Shown: positions 63,983 to 64,000 of the stretch, in pieces
Numbering within the stretch: position 1 is the stretch's first letter
Layout of the letters: every line of letters starts with the position of its first letter
Assembly (NCBI RefSeq): GCF_022664465.1
Contig: NZ_JAKREV010000001.1
Location: 558,001-622,000, forward strand
Direction of reading: 5' to 3'
DNA from: Sphingomonas hankookensis
GTDB lineage: Bacteria; Pseudomonadota; Alphaproteobacteria; Sphingomonadales; Sphingomonadaceae
DNA length: 64,000 nucleotides
Notes under the pieces: generated by a model
Databases searched by the model: none
The model's input: the letters and a program-made list of their open reading frames with translations, nothing else
What the model was told of the DNA's origin: nothing
Made by a program: the position numbers and the translations under genes

Positions 63983-64000
63983 GGATTAGGGTGCAGACCC

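Overview
The window reads as ordinary chromosome from a high-GC alphaproteobacterium, most likely Sphingomonas or a close sphingomonad. The reasons are a canonical ctrA with a CtrA-type box in front of it, a recG/sdhE/mfd neighbourhood, gltX followed by gltA, a pyruvate dehydrogenase E2/lpd cluster, DUF2336 and RcnB-like proteins, and many REP-like palindromes between genes. Genes are densely packed on both strands, often with 4-base ATGA or GTGA overlaps. I found no tRNA or rRNA gene, insertion sequence, prophage, CRISPR array or recognisable defence system.

Layout. 1-1740: end of gltX, gltA and a small membrane protein. 2008-11184: a nine-gene chemotaxis operon (STAS protein, cheY, cheA, cheW, mcp, second cheW, cheR, cheB, and a 566-residue helical protein that looks like a worn-down receptor). 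11222-18043: heme oxygenase, an atypical histidine kinase with a DUF2336 partner, a membrane protein that may be a fused pseudo-enzyme, anmK and tyrS. 18196-24823: a small transporter, recG, sdhE and mfd. 24832-28508: a secreted serine hydrolase, a small exported protein and a porin. 28573-32009: lpdA, a thioesterase, a small membrane protein and the pyruvate dehydrogenase E2. 32138-38253: stress protein, a candidate small RNA, peptidases, an RcnB-like protein, methionine sulfoxide reductase, ArfB, a pseudouridine synthase and a lipoprotein peptidase. 38540-43816: a GH43 glycosidase with a XylR-like operator, wrbA, pirin, a LysR regulator, ctrA and an L,D-transpeptidase. 44054-50735: amidohydrolase, two dehydrogenase-type genes, threonine deaminase, an N-end-rule transferase and rpmJ. 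50917-56086: lipoprotein, M14 peptidase, acetyltransferase, gpmA, purE and purK. 56229-63982: S9 peptidase, aminopeptidase P, putA and a divergent Lrp-type regulator.

How they work together. The che genes form one complete adaptation and signalling pathway, with translational coupling at several junctions; there is no cheD, recognisable cheZ or flagellar gene in the window. The lpdA/E2 cluster supplies pyruvate dehydrogenase, whose acetyl-CoA feeds citrate synthase. putA with its Lrp neighbour forms a proline catabolism module. LysR-pirin-wrbA is a typical divergent redox-responsive arrangement. purE-purK is a two-gene purine operon.

No single cassette stands out as an obvious new system. 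The best leads are: the receptor-like orphan at the end of the che operon; a histidine kinase with Arg where the phospho-accepting His should be; a nucleotidyltransferase/CDP-alcohol-transferase-like fusion without the catalytic Asp motif; a dispersed intergenic element built around a tandem GTGAACTT motif; a candidate terminator-ended small RNA; a G10 tract at the ribosome-binding position of the chemoreceptor; and a XylR-like operator before the GH43 gene. Coordinates, motifs and starts come from reading the sequence. Family names rest on recognition, without a database search.
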